From positions 1 through 42,684 of IMG/VR virus record IMGVR_UViG_3300011440_000033: a stretch of DNA of 42,684 nt, one strand, 5' to 3'. Shown here piece after piece: positions 33,060 to 40,390 of the stretch. The notes beneath the pieces are model-generated. The model did no database searches, was not told where the DNA came from, and saw only the letters and a program-made list of their open reading frames with translations. A program made the translations under genes and the position numbers. The DNA is from a virus. Numbering within the stretch: position 1 is the first letter of the stretch; every line of letters starts with the position of its first letter.

Positions 33060-33773
33060 TTAGTGCCCGACGTACAGGCCGGCCCGGTTCCGCCGCCACT
33101 TGTACGGTTCGATTACTACCCCGCCCGACTGGACAAACTCGACCCCCAAGCCCTGCCAGCGGACGTTGCTGGCCCAAGTGGCCGTGCCTGTGGTCTCCAG
33201 GGCGAGGCGGTGCTGTGCTTCGCTGGAGGAGTTCGGAGTGGCGAAGGGGTGGTCGCCTATCTCGGTCCAGGAGGCTCGGGGCGTGACGGCCTCGTTGGCC
33301 CGGTGGAGGAAGAAGTCCGAGAGGATGTTGTTGGCCGAGCCCACGGCGCCGAAGGTGACCGTGCCAGTGGTCCCGGTCAGGCCGGTGGCCGCTGACACGA
33401 CGTTTCGCACGGGCGTGGCTATGTCGAAGTCGGTGATCTGAATGACGTGCCAGTGGAAACCGGTAGCCGTTACAGCGCCCACGGTGGTAAGCGTGATAGT
33501 GCCCGAACCCGGAGAGGCCCCAGCAGTCATGTACCCGGACATGACCCGAGAGATGCCGTCAACTTGGTCGTGCGTGTTGACGCCTCCGGGGGAAACGATG
33601 GTCATGCCCGAGAGGGCCGTGGTGAGCGTGATGGCGGGGGCAGTCGTGGCGTGCCGGGTGGCGCACCAGATCCACAAGAACGAGTTGGCAGCCGGACTCA
33701 CACTGGCCGTGGCGGCCGAGGTGCCATCGGTCGTGATTCCGTTGCTCGTCAGGAGCGTCAGGGCGATAGTCAT
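33060..33773 (-). CDS. Hypothetical virion surface protein
   Basis: 237 aa from MTIALTLLTSNGITTD (start chosen so it does not run into the upstream stop at 33781). Thr/Ala/Gly-rich beta protein with VSPAANSFLWIWCAT and GTVTFGAVGSANNILSDFFL, the type of composition seen in phage minor tail or decoration proteins. It lies between fibres and the large repeat protein. No enzymatic motif. Confidence 0.72.
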   Translation of the reverse strand: MTIALTLLTSNGITTDGTSAATASVSPAANSFLWIWCATRHATTAPAITLTTALSGMTIVSPGGVNTHDQVDGISRVMSGYMTAGASPGSGTITLTTVGAVTATGFHWHVIQITDFDIATPVRNVVSAATGLTGTTGTVTFGAVGSANNILSDFFLHRANEAVTPRASWTEIGDHPFATPNSSSEAQHRLALETTGTATWASNVRWQGLGVEFVQSGGVVIEPYKWRRNRAGLYVGH

Positions 33774-33780
33774 GGTCGGC

Positions 33781-36030
33781 TCAGAACTGCTGGACCCAGA
33801 GCGCCACAATCAGGTCGTCGGTGCCTCCGTACTGCGCTGCCGGCGTGCCCTTAGCAACCAGGTGTCCGAAGATGTTGGCCGAGCCGGAGGTGACGAACGG
33901 GGCCGAGACCGGACCGCCGTGCTCCTCGCCTTTGCACCAGGCGCCGGAGACGGTGTTGCGGTAGTCGGCGGCATCAAAGTCAATGACAGCGAACGGGCGG
34001 GCGGTGATGAGGTTGGCGTCGGTGAGATCCCAGGCGCCAGAGTCAGCACTAGCCGCCGTAGGATCTGACTCGAACAACCACAGTTCAAGACCGTTCAAGG
34101 CGGTAACGGTTTCGGTGATGACCGATGCGCCGACGACCATGCCGCCCCGGCCAGTGGCGAGCGCTGCGGCGAAGGTCATCTCGCCGCCGATCTGGTCGTT
34201 GTCGACGTAGCCCGAGGTGGCGATGGTAGGGGTGGCCGTGACTCGTACCTGACGGGCCTGAACGGTAGCGACCTGTCCGCCTTCGAGCGTCAGCCAGATA
34301 TGTGAGACATCGCCGTCGTCCTGCGCCGTAGGAACTGTGGTCTCGACTCGGCCACCGATGAGCACCGGGCTTCCCGAAGCGGCCGTGCCTTCGGCGACGC
34401 TTCCCGACACCGTGACCCCGCCGTCCACGGTGATCGAGCCGCCAGCATCGGCAATGTTCACCGCACCCTTACGAGTACCCCAAATTTGGACCTGGTCTCC
34501 GTCCGCTGACACGTCGCCGGGAGCGGCAGTCGAGGCCCGCACAGAGATCCCAAGCAGACCGCCGGCAAGTGGGGCGTCGGTAGCCTCAAAGCCCTCGACT
34601 TGGCCGGCAACGCTGAAGGGGAAATCGGGGTCGCCGGCCACCCACAAGGATCCGCTGCCCGTAGCGTGAGCAGCAATCCAGTCGCCGTTGGCGGTGACCG
34701 ACGCCGTTCGAGTATCGTCACGGCGCAGCAAGGCGGTTTGTCCCACTGGATCGGCGGGAGTAGCGACGTCTTCGGTATAAGCCGTGATGTTAGAGACGGC
34801 GACTGTGCCGTCAACCGTCAGCGAAGCGCCGTTGTCATCGACGGAGAGCACGCCGGTCGAGTCGTTAGCGATAGTCACCCGCTGAGCAGTAGCTTCAGCG
34901 CCTCCCCCGACCACGGAGAGGACCGGGTTGTCCACGGTGAGCGAACCGGCACCGTCGTCCACACTTAGGGTCGAACCGTTGTCGTCGACGGAGAGCACGC
35001 CGGTCGAGTCCGAAGCGAGCGTGACCCGCTGGGCTGTGGCTTCGGCGCCTCCACCCACGACGGAAAGGACTGGATTGTCGACCGTCAGCGAAGCGCCGTT
35101 GTCGTCGACGGAGACCAGGCCCGTAGAGTCGTTGGCGAGCGTGACACGGAGGGCCGTCGCCTCTACGCCGCCTCCCACAACGGACAGCGCTGCGTTGTCG
35201 ACGGTGATCGAGTTGCCTGAGTCGTGGATTCCAACCTCGTCCCACACCCCCGACTGCGTCACGGCCACGGTGCCGCCCACGGACGAGACGGCCACCGAAC
35301 CGTCGACCGTCAACGAGCTACCGTTGTCAGTGACCGGAATGGCGTCGACATGCTTGACGTACATCTCACCCTTGTCGGTGCCCCGGGCGGCGACGTTATC
35401 GCCGTCCGCCGATGTCTGACCGGAGAGGACGTCATTCCGTATGAGGATCTGAGCGTTGCCGATCGGGTCGGCCGCCGCAGCCGCATCCTCGGTGTACTGC
35501 GTGCCTCCGCCTACGGCGACGGGCGTGCCGCCGGTATCGAGAAGCGTGACGTATTGGGCGCCGAAGTTCGTGCCTCGAACAGCGACGTTGTCACCATCAG
35601 CAGAGGTCAGCCCCGCAGGCGTGTCCTGGCGAACAACGATGGTGGCATTACCGATTGGGTTGGCTGCGGCCGCAGCGTCCTCGGTATATTGCGTCCCGCC
35701 ACCAACGGCGACGGGCGTGCCGCCGGTATCGAGAAGCGTGACGTATTGAGCGCCGAAATTCGTACCCCGGACGGCGACATTGTCGCCATCGGCGTCCGTG
35801 ATTGCTGCGGGAGTATCCGTCCGCACGAACAGCGGAACACCGCCGACAGGGTTACCCGAGGCGACTGCATCTTCGGTGTACTCGGTGCCTCCGCCTCCAG
35901 CCCCGCCTGCGCCTTCCCACAGTTCCTCGGGGCCGGCCAGGCCGCCGACGTCAACGATGACAACCTGACGAGTCAGGCCGTCACGATCTACTGCTCGGGG
36001 GATTGCCTCGGTACCCTGATTGTCGGCCAT
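33781..36030 (-). CDS. Large repeat-containing virion protein
   Basis: 749 aa. The N-terminal third has repeats of about 66 residues (GTQYTEDAAAAANPIGNA, ADGDNVAVRGTNFGAQYVTL, LDTGGTPVAVGG). The middle has short repeats built on DNGASLTVDNPVLSVVGGG, EATAQRVT and STGVLSVDD. The C-terminal third is a unique beta domain (VSAPFVTSGSANIFGHLVAKG). Repeat proteins with this SLTVDG pattern occur as phage tail or head fibre proteins; the unique C-terminus would be the tip. Start MADNQGTEAIPRAVD. Confidence 0.78.
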   Translation of the reverse strand: MADNQGTEAIPRAVDRDGLTRQVVIVDVGGLAGPEELWEGAGGAGGGGTEYTEDAVASGNPVGGVPLFVRTDTPAAITDADGDNVAVRGTNFGAQYVTLLDTGGTPVAVGGGTQYTEDAAAAANPIGNATIVVRQDTPAGLTSADGDNVAVRGTNFGAQYVTLLDTGGTPVAVGGGTQYTEDAAAAADPIGNAQILIRNDVLSGQTSADGDNVAARGTDKGEMYVKHVDAIPVTDNGSSLTVDGSVAVSSVGGTVAVTQSGVWDEVGIHDSGNSITVDNAALSVVGGGVEATALRVTLANDSTGLVSVDDNGASLTVDNPVLSVVGGGAEATAQRVTLASDSTGVLSVDDNGSTLSVDDGAGSLTVDNPVLSVVGGGAEATAQRVTIANDSTGVLSVDDNGASLTVDGTVAVSNITAYTEDVATPADPVGQTALLRRDDTRTASVTANGDWIAAHATGSGSLWVAGDPDFPFSVAGQVEGFEATDAPLAGGLLGISVRASTAAPGDVSADGDQVQIWGTRKGAVNIADAGGSITVDGGVTVSGSVAEGTAASGSPVLIGGRVETTVPTAQDDGDVSHIWLTLEGGQVATVQARQVRVTATPTIATSGYVDNDQIGGEMTFAAALATGRGGMVVGASVITETVTALNGLELWLFESDPTAASADSGAWDLTDANLITARPFAVIDFDAADYRNTVSGAWCKGEEHGGPVSAPFVTSGSANIFGHLVAKGTPAAQYGGTDDLIVALWVQQF
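34780..35860. repeat. Intragenic tandem repeats (about 198-bp and about 120-bp units)
   Basis: The best preserved copies are near 35491-35604 and 35690-35800, offset about 198 bp (66 codons), including an identical run coding for GTPVAVGG and the preceding strand. A second set (34800-35210) repeats the short DNG/SLTVD modules. The DNA is similar enough to allow copy-number change by slippage or recombination. Confidence 0.75.
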
Positions 36031-36036
36031 GGCGCC

Positions 36037-36450
36037 TCAGTTCGAGGCGAACACCGACACGGAGTACGTGATCGAGTCGGCGTCTCCGTGGACAGGGGCC
36101 ACCCGCATGCGGGGGACCAGACCGTGCTGGGCGACCGTGTTGGCGCCGGCAGGAATGCGGGGGTCGACTTTCAGCGTGGTCGTGCCGGTGGCGGTGACAG
36201 CGGCCGAGGCCAGGAGGTCGAACCACTCGTTGGCGGCCTCATCCCAACCTTGGATCGTGAAGACGACCGAGGGCGTGGCGGCGATGGCCGACACATCGAT
36301 GCGGATGGTGATGCCGACAGCCGAGCGGGGCGGGCCGAACTCGGTGTCGACCAGTTGAGCAGCGGTGAGCGTGGCCGTGCGTGCGGCCGAGACGAGCAGG
36401 ACGCCCGCTGCCGGGAGCGTGTCAGCGCCCAGGACCGTGCGGCGGCCCAT
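36037..36450 (-). CDS. Hypothetical virion beta-sandwich protein
   Basis: 137 aa. MGRRTVLGADTLPAAGVLLV is followed by alternating beta strands (VGITIRIDVSAIAATPSVVF, VTATGTTTLKVDP, ITYSVSVFASN), typical of small phage decoration or tail-surface proteins. It is separated by 1 bp from the next virion gene upstream. No family named. Confidence 0.7.
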   Translation of the reverse strand: MGRRTVLGADTLPAAGVLLVSAARTATLTAAQLVDTEFGPPRSAVGITIRIDVSAIAATPSVVFTIQGWDEAANEWFDLLASAAVTATGTTTLKVDPRIPAGANTVAQHGLVPRMRVAPVHGDADSITYSVSVFASN

Positions 36451-36451
36451 G

Positions 36452-36793
36452 TCAGTCTCCGACGAGCAGGACGTCCACGACGAGCGTGGAGAGGTTGGTC
36501 GTGTTCGCCACCTCGGCCATCGCTGCGCCGTCGACCGTGGTGTCCACCCAGAAGACCAAGATCTTCTTGTTGGTCCGATCCCAGACGAAGTGGTACCCGC
36601 CGGTGAGCGGGGCTCGCTGGCTGAAGAAGACGAAGGCGGGGGTGAAGCCGCACAGCGCCGCCAGGTTCACAGCCTCGCCGTTGGTGGGGTACGAGGAGTC
36701 GAACGTGATCGAGTAGACGGCTGTGGGGCGGGCTCCGAGAGCATTGGGTCCGGCCCTGCCCTTCGTGACGCCGGTAGAGACGGTGACGGCCAT
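36452..36793 (-). CDS. Hypothetical virion protein
   Basis: 113 aa. MAVTVSTGVTKGRAGPNALG continues with beta-rich aromatic segments (FTPAFVFFSQRAPLTGGY, KKILVFWVDTTVDGA) and ends VVDVLLVGD. Similar compact beta proteins occur next to decoration-type genes in many phages. Not recognised further. Confidence 0.7.
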   Translation of the reverse strand: MAVTVSTGVTKGRAGPNALGARPTAVYSITFDSSYPTNGEAVNLAALCGFTPAFVFFSQRAPLTGGYHFVWDRTNKKILVFWVDTTVDGAAMAEVANTTNLSTLVVDVLLVGD

Positions 36794-36806
36794 GGGTCTG
36801 AGAGTA

Positions 36807-37169
36807 TCAGGACCCTTCGGTGACCCTGCTCGGCCAGGCGAGGTGGCTCAGCAGACACTTCGAGATGTTCAGCCAGACTTGGTGATCCAGCCAATCTCCC
36901 AGCCCTGGATCCAAATGTGCAAACGCCCATTCCCAGGCGAGGGCTTCATCGGCCAGGCTGCCGGCCTCGACGTCGTATTCGTGGAGAATGTGTCCGAACT
37001 CGTGCAATCCGACGACGTACTTCGTGGCGGTGCCCGGCCGGGGAATCCACACCATCGGAGCGTGGCCGTTGCAGGCAGCGGCCTCGTCGATAGTGCCGAC
37101 CCACTCGATCTCGATGCCTTCGGCAAGCGACTGGAGGTGGGTTACGGCCGTGGCGAGGGGGAACCTCAC
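36807..37169 (-). CDS. Small HExxH zinc metalloprotease-like protein
   Basis: 120 aa. HEFGHILHEYD (H56, E57, H60, with H63/E64 as possible further ligands) is a zincin active-site motif. An N-terminal strand-rich part (EGIEIEWVGTIDEAAAC) and a C-terminal helix complete a minimal metallopeptidase fold. The GTG start overlaps the upstream stop as GTGA. It could process virion precursors or degrade host wall or surface protein; substrate unknown. It is distinct from the HEGAH motif in the giant protein. Confidence 0.7.
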   Translation of the reverse strand: MRFPLATAVTHLQSLAEGIEIEWVGTIDEAAACNGHAPMVWIPRPGTATKYVVGLHEFGHILHEYDVEAGSLADEALAWEWAFAHLDPGLGDWLDHQVWLNISKCLLSHLAWPSRVTEGS

Positions 37170-37894
37170 CTCGGCATCATCCCGCCGGGGCCGGCGGCGT
37201 TCGCCGGGCCAGGTGGCTGCCCCTGCCGGCGGGACATGATCTCGGCCAGCAGGCGGCCGAGTTCGGCTATCTGCATCTGGTCGTCGGTCTGTGTAAACGC
37301 CTGCTGCATCGCCATCTGCTCGGCCGCCCTGGCCTGCGCAGCGGCGTTCATGCCGGCGTCAAAGTCAGCGTCGGACGCACCCGGCCCGAAGCCAGTCTGC
37401 ATCTGCTGAAGGAGGGCCTGCTGATCGCCCGGCATACCTTGCATGTCGGACGGCATACCTGCTCCGGCCATCTGCGGCAGAGCGCCGCTGGCCTGACCCG
37501 GACCGGGCGGAGGGGCTGGTACAGGCATGGGAGGCCCGCCGGGAGGGGCCGCCAGGGGCGGTGTGCCGGCGGGACCCCCCATGCCAGGTGGCCCACCCAC
37601 CCCCGGGGGCACCGGGGGAGAAGGGGTAGGCGGTGGTTCCATTGCGGTCGGCGGGGCGCCCGGAGGACCCATGGCCCCGGCGCCGGGAGGAGGCGGAGGA
37701 GGAGCGCCGAGGCCACCGGCCAACTGATCCATGATGTTAGCAGCACCGGCTGCGGAAGTGCCGGGGATGGCCGGCCGCTTCGGCTTGCCGTCCGAGCCCT
37801 TCTTGCGGGTGCCCTCGGAGTTCTTACCCGGGCGGGGCGGGCGAGCCCTACCGCCGGGCTTCTTCGAGGACGCTCGCTTCTTGGACTCGGCCAT
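37166..37894 (-). CDS. Low-complexity Pro/Gly/Met-rich protein with basic N-terminus
   Basis: 242 aa. Residues 1-45 are Lys/Arg-rich (AESKKRASSKKPGGRARPPR), suggesting nucleic-acid or phosphate contact. The middle is nearly all Pro, Gly, Ala and Met (GAPPPPPPGAGAMGPPGAPP). The C-terminus has Gln/Ala helices (MNAAAQARAAEQMAMQQAFT). Perhaps a flexible virion or assembly linker. Composition makes homology calls unreliable. A GTGTAAACG element is embedded at AFT. Confidence 0.7.
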   Translation of the reverse strand: MAESKKRASSKKPGGRARPPRPGKNSEGTRKKGSDGKPKRPAIPGTSAAGAANIMDQLAGGLGAPPPPPPGAGAMGPPGAPPTAMEPPPTPSPPVPPGVGGPPGMGGPAGTPPLAAPPGGPPMPVPAPPPGPGQASGALPQMAGAGMPSDMQGMPGDQQALLQQMQTGFGPGASDADFDAGMNAAAQARAAEQMAMQQAFTQTDDQMQIAELGRLLAEIMSRRQGQPPGPANAAGPGGMMPR

Positions 37895-37912
37895 GGCTGG
37901 AGCCTACAGCAG

Positions 37913-38158
37913 TCAGCGCTTGGGTCGCCTCGACAGGATCCGTTGGACGGTCGCCTCAGCGTCGGACATAGGCGGTGGCAGCGGCATCGGCTGCCCGTCT
38001 TCGTAACGCCAGGACATCTCCACCGTCACGGTGACGTGCTCGCCCACGCCCTCCCGAATCACCTGACCCAAGCTGCGGCGAAGGGCGCCGGCCATGAGTT
38101 CGTTGGGCGGGCCGGAGACCTTCGCCGTGAAGGTGTAGGTGGTCAGGTCGTCTGCCAT
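37913..38158 (-). CDS. 81-aa hypothetical protein
   Basis: MADDLTTYTFTAKVSGPPNE is followed by an alternating beta/helix pattern (LMAGALRRSLGQVIREG; HVTVTVEMSWRYEDGQP) and a basic tail, RILSRRPKR. It could be a small DNA- or virion-associated protein. Not recognised. Confidence 0.7.
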   Translation of the reverse strand: MADDLTTYTFTAKVSGPPNELMAGALRRSLGQVIREGVGEHVTVTVEMSWRYEDGQPMPLPPPMSDAEATVQRILSRRPKR

Positions 38159-38170
38159 GACCTGAGCGTA

Positions 38171-38452
38171 TCAGTTGTCCCGAGCGGAGAGCCCGTCAGC
38201 GACGTCCGGGGAGACCTGAGCGATGACAACGGTGTCGGCGCCCTCGATGTCGGCCAGGAGCGGGTTGGCCCAGTTGACGTACGCCTCGAACAGGCTCATG
38301 ATCGCTGTGGCGCTGGTCATGAGCGAGTTGCCGACGACCGGATTGTACTGGCCGATCATCTGGATCTGGGTCAACAACCGGAGCATCTCGGCGTTGAGCA
38401 CGTCGTAGAAGTCGGGAATGTTCTCGGGGTTGGTCTGATCAGGCATCGTCAT
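38171..38452 (-). CDS. 93-aa hypothetical helical protein
   Basis: Three ATGs lie in register (MTMTMPDQ); I choose the middle one because it stands 6 nt from GGAGG. The helical core is VLNAEMLRLLTQIQMIGQ; SLMTSATAIMSLFEAYVNW. It overlaps the acidic Cys protein upstream by 14 nt. No recognised family. Confidence 0.68.
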   Translation of the reverse strand: MTMPDQTNPENIPDFYDVLNAEMLRLLTQIQMIGQYNPVVGNSLMTSATAIMSLFEAYVNWANPLLADIEGADTVVIAQVSPDVADGLSARDN

Positions 38453-38588
38453 CGTCATCCTCCAGTTGGTTGGGGTCATCGAACAGGCTACCGGCTGGAC
38501 GGAAGCTATCCCCGCACTCGCAATCTCGGGTGGCTTCGCCGCAACCTTGGCACACCTGGACCACGGGACGACGACGCTCAGCCGGCAT
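38439..38588 (-). CDS. 49-aa zinc-ribbon protein with poly-Asp tail
   Basis: MPAERRRPVVQ, then CQGCGEATRDCECGD supplies four Cys (CxxC...CxC), followed by a linker and EDDDDDA. The ATG overlaps the previous stop region by 11 nt. A longer frame upstream is shadow sequence. A zinc knuckle with an acidic tail suggests protein-protein contact; function unknown. It lies two genes downstream of the Pup homologue. Confidence 0.68.
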   Translation of the reverse strand: MPAERRRPVVQVCQGCGEATRDCECGDSFRPAGSLFDDPNQLEDDDDDA

Positions 38589-38847
38589 CCTCATCGTCCA
38601 GGTATGACAACAGGGCCAGGCGTACGTCCAGCACCACGTCCAGGACCTCATCGACACCGACGAAGCTGCGGCCGGCGAAGTCCCGGATGGCCTGGTCGAC
38701 GACAGCAAGGGCCTTGGCGGTGTCTGGGCTGGCCCAGGTGACCGAAGTGAAGATCTTGTCGTCGGGAGTGGTACGAGACCGAACGTGGTTGCGGTTGGCG
38801 CTGGCGATGGCGCTCTGAAAGCGGGCGATCGGGGTGTACTCGGACAC
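38578..38847 (-). CDS. 89-aa hypothetical protein next to the Pup gene
   Basis: The start is GTG at 38847 (MSEYTPIARFQSAIASANRN), with AAAGGTGG about 8 nt upstream; an alternative GTG at 38859 lacks a spaced ribosome site. Compact helix/strand content: TTPDDKIFTSVTWASPDTAK, VVDQAIRDFAGRSFVGVDE. Acidic C-terminus YLDDEDAG. Its start nearly abuts the Pup stop (38849), so the two are co-translated. No family recognised; it is a candidate functional partner of Pup by position only. Confidence 0.65.
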   Translation of the reverse strand: MSEYTPIARFQSAIASANRNHVRSRTTPDDKIFTSVTWASPDTAKALAVVDQAIRDFAGRSFVGVDEVLDVVLDVRLALLSYLDDEDAG

Positions 38848-38848
38848 G

Positions 38849-39064
38849 TTACTCGCCACCTTTCTGGACGTAGTTCTTAACGAACTCCTCAGCGTTGACG
38901 ATGAGAACCTCGTCGATCTCGGCCAGGAGATCGTCCAATTCGGCGAGATGGTCCACGTCCTGGGCGGGCGCTGAAGCCGGTGCGCTTCCATGCTCGCCTC
39001 CAGCATCATCGCCCTGTCGCTCCACTCGTCCTCGGTCACGGTGCACCCTCGCTTGTTCGGCCAT
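38849..39064 (-). CDS. pup: Prokaryotic ubiquitin-like protein Pup homologue, C-terminal GGE
   Basis: 71 aa. Residues 1-38 are polar and disordered. Residues 40-60 form the Pup helix (AELDDLLAEIDEVLIVNAEE), which in cellular Pup coils with the proteasomal ATPase Mpa/ARC. The C-terminus FVKNYVQKGGE matches the cellular consensus ending YVQKGG[Q/E]. Pup is ligated through its terminal Glu to substrate lysines by PafA; a Gln ending needs deamidation by Dop, a Glu ending does not. No PafA, Dop or Mpa is in the window, so host enzymes would be used. The reading frame of the first 30 residues is questionable: a GTG at 39039 in another frame has a better ribosome site and codon use. Confidence 0.88.
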   Translation of the reverse strand: MAEQARVHRDRGRVERQGDDAGGEHGSAPASAPAQDVDHLAELDDLLAEIDEVLIVNAEEFVKNYVQKGGE

Positions 39065-39076
39065 GATGGATACAGC

Positions 39077-40390
39077 CTACAGGGTCAGTTCGATGGTGAC
39101 TTCGGCGGGGTCGATCCACCGCAGTCGCTTGGTGCCGGGGACGAGTTCTATCTCCTTGCGGGCAGTCAGTTCCTTGATGGCGTGCGGCAGCACGGACATC
39201 TGGCCGGCGGTGAGGATGGCCTGGAACCGACCCACAGCCAGGCCGTCGTCGCCGTGCCGTTGAAGGATCTGGACCACCCTCTGCTCGACGAACTGCTGGT
39301 AGTCCTTGCGATCGTCACGGGCGACAGCCTGGATTCTCGCTCGGTCGGCGTCACGCTGAAGGGTCTTGCGGTGCTCGGACTCCTCCTGGGCCTGGACCTG
39401 CTTGCGCACCCAACCCCTGACCAGCGTGGAGGTCTTCAGCAGGGTGGCAGAATGCCGCCAGTCGCTTTCGGTGACCTTGATGCGGCCGTGCAACAGGGCG
39501 AGGAGGGCGGCCTGACGCATGGCGATCAGGGTGGCGTGGGCGTCGAACGGGTCGATGATCCGGTCGCCGAACCAGATCTCCTCGCTCCGCTCCTCGATGA
39601 CGGTGCGCACTGACGAGGGGAACTCGATCTCGCCGGTGCGGTCCCAGTAGGGACGAATCTGGAGGGCGCCCGGCCAGCCTTTCTTGCGGGCTGCACGAAC
39701 TTCGGGCCGGACGTCCGGGCCGGGGCCGGCGGAGGCCCACACGAAGCGCTGCGGGGTGCCTCCGCCGACCTGGCCGAGGAGGTGGCCGGCGTGCTCGGGC
39801 TGGTAGCCGACGACCATGCCGATTGAATAGGAGCGGGGCGGGAGCATGCGGGAGGTGTCACGGTGGGCGTTGCGCTGGCCGAGGACACCGCCGGAGAAAG
39901 CGGAACGTATGACCGTGTCGAGCGTGGTGCCGTCACGGGCGCCGAGCCGCTTGAAGACCTCGCCTTCGTCGACGTAGAGGAACAGGTTGTGGTGCTCCTG
40001 GACCTTCTGCTTGGTGTCCGGGTCCTTCTCGAAGAACGACTCGATCAGACCCTCGCCGGTGCCGACCGGGATGTCGTCCCGATCCCACAGGTGCTCGGGA
40101 GCGGGGAGCAGCATGCGGGCGATGCCGGCACCGGTGGACTTGCCGCCGCCGGAGGGGGCGATCACGGCCACGAAGTAGTTCAGCGGGGACTCCGGGCCGT
40201 TGATGCCGGGCAGGACCAGGTCGGCGGCTGTGAAGGCACTGAGGCGGGCCAGGACGGAGTGGAGGACGGCGTCGGGGGCGGTGCGCTTGCTCAGGGCGCC
40301 CTGGCGTAGATGCTTCAGGGCGGGGCTGTCGTAGAAGGTCGGCGGCAGGGTCGGGATGGGGGCAGTTTCGGGCAGGTCGTCGAGATGCAT
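39077..40390 (-). CDS. P-loop ATPase, probable replicative helicase/DUF3987-like
   Basis: 437 aa. Walker A is IAPSGGGKST (77-86) and Walker B is LFLYVDEGE (D141, E142). Then comes a sensor-like SYSIGMVVGYQPEHAG and a C-terminal winged-helix-like region (GDDGLAVGRFQAILTAGQMS). This layout matches phage/plasmid DUF3987-type or primase-associated helicases that work with stand-alone prim-pol proteins, such as the one at 4983-5621. It is the first gene after the promoter at 40432-40460 and is followed by pup (12 bp gap). A GGAGG ribosome site lies about 10 nt before the ATG. Confidence 0.78.
   Translation of the reverse strand: MHLDDLPETAPIPTLPPTFYDSPALKHLRQGALSKRTAPDAVLHSVLARLSAFTAADLVLPGINGPESPLNYFVAVIAPSGGGKSTGAGIARMLLPAPEHLWDRDDIPVGTGEGLIESFFEKDPDTKQKVQEHHNLFLYVDEGEVFKRLGARDGTTLDTVIRSAFSGGVLGQRNAHRDTSRMLPPRSYSIGMVVGYQPEHAGHLLGQVGGGTPQRFVWASAGPGPDVRPEVRAARKKGWPGALQIRPYWDRTGEIEFPSSVRTVIEERSEEIWFGDRIIDPFDAHATLIAMRQAALLALLHGRIKVTESDWRHSATLLKTSTLVRGWVRKQVQAQEESEHRKTLQRDADRARIQAVARDDRKDYQQFVEQRVVQILQRHGDDGLAVGRFQAILTAGQMSVLPHAIKELTARKEIELVPGTKRLRWIDPAEVTIELTL

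Larger units (their letters stand above)
1576..37299. repeat. Dispersed 9-bp element GTGTAAACG (family of 12 exact 8-mers plus two near copies)
   Basis: Plus orientation (GTGTAAAC): 2829, 4100, 8221, 9323, 10152, 14430, 19910, 31091, 37291. Minus orientation (GTTTACAC): 1577-1584, 27338-27345, 30167-30174. Near copies ATGTAAAC: 5609 (plus) and 25332-25339 (minus). Ninth base G in 11 of 12 exact copies. About one or two would be expected by chance in this length. All exact copies are inside genes, in all three codon registers; the 25331 copy is between scaffold and capsid genes. None was found right of 37.3 kb. Confidence 0.7.

Noticed and set aside
38439-38708. Longer 89-aa version of the four-Cys acidic protein
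   Set aside because: The extra N-terminal part is Trp/Ser/Cys shadow sequence overlapping the 89-aa gene upstream; the ATG at 38588 fits the overlap pattern.
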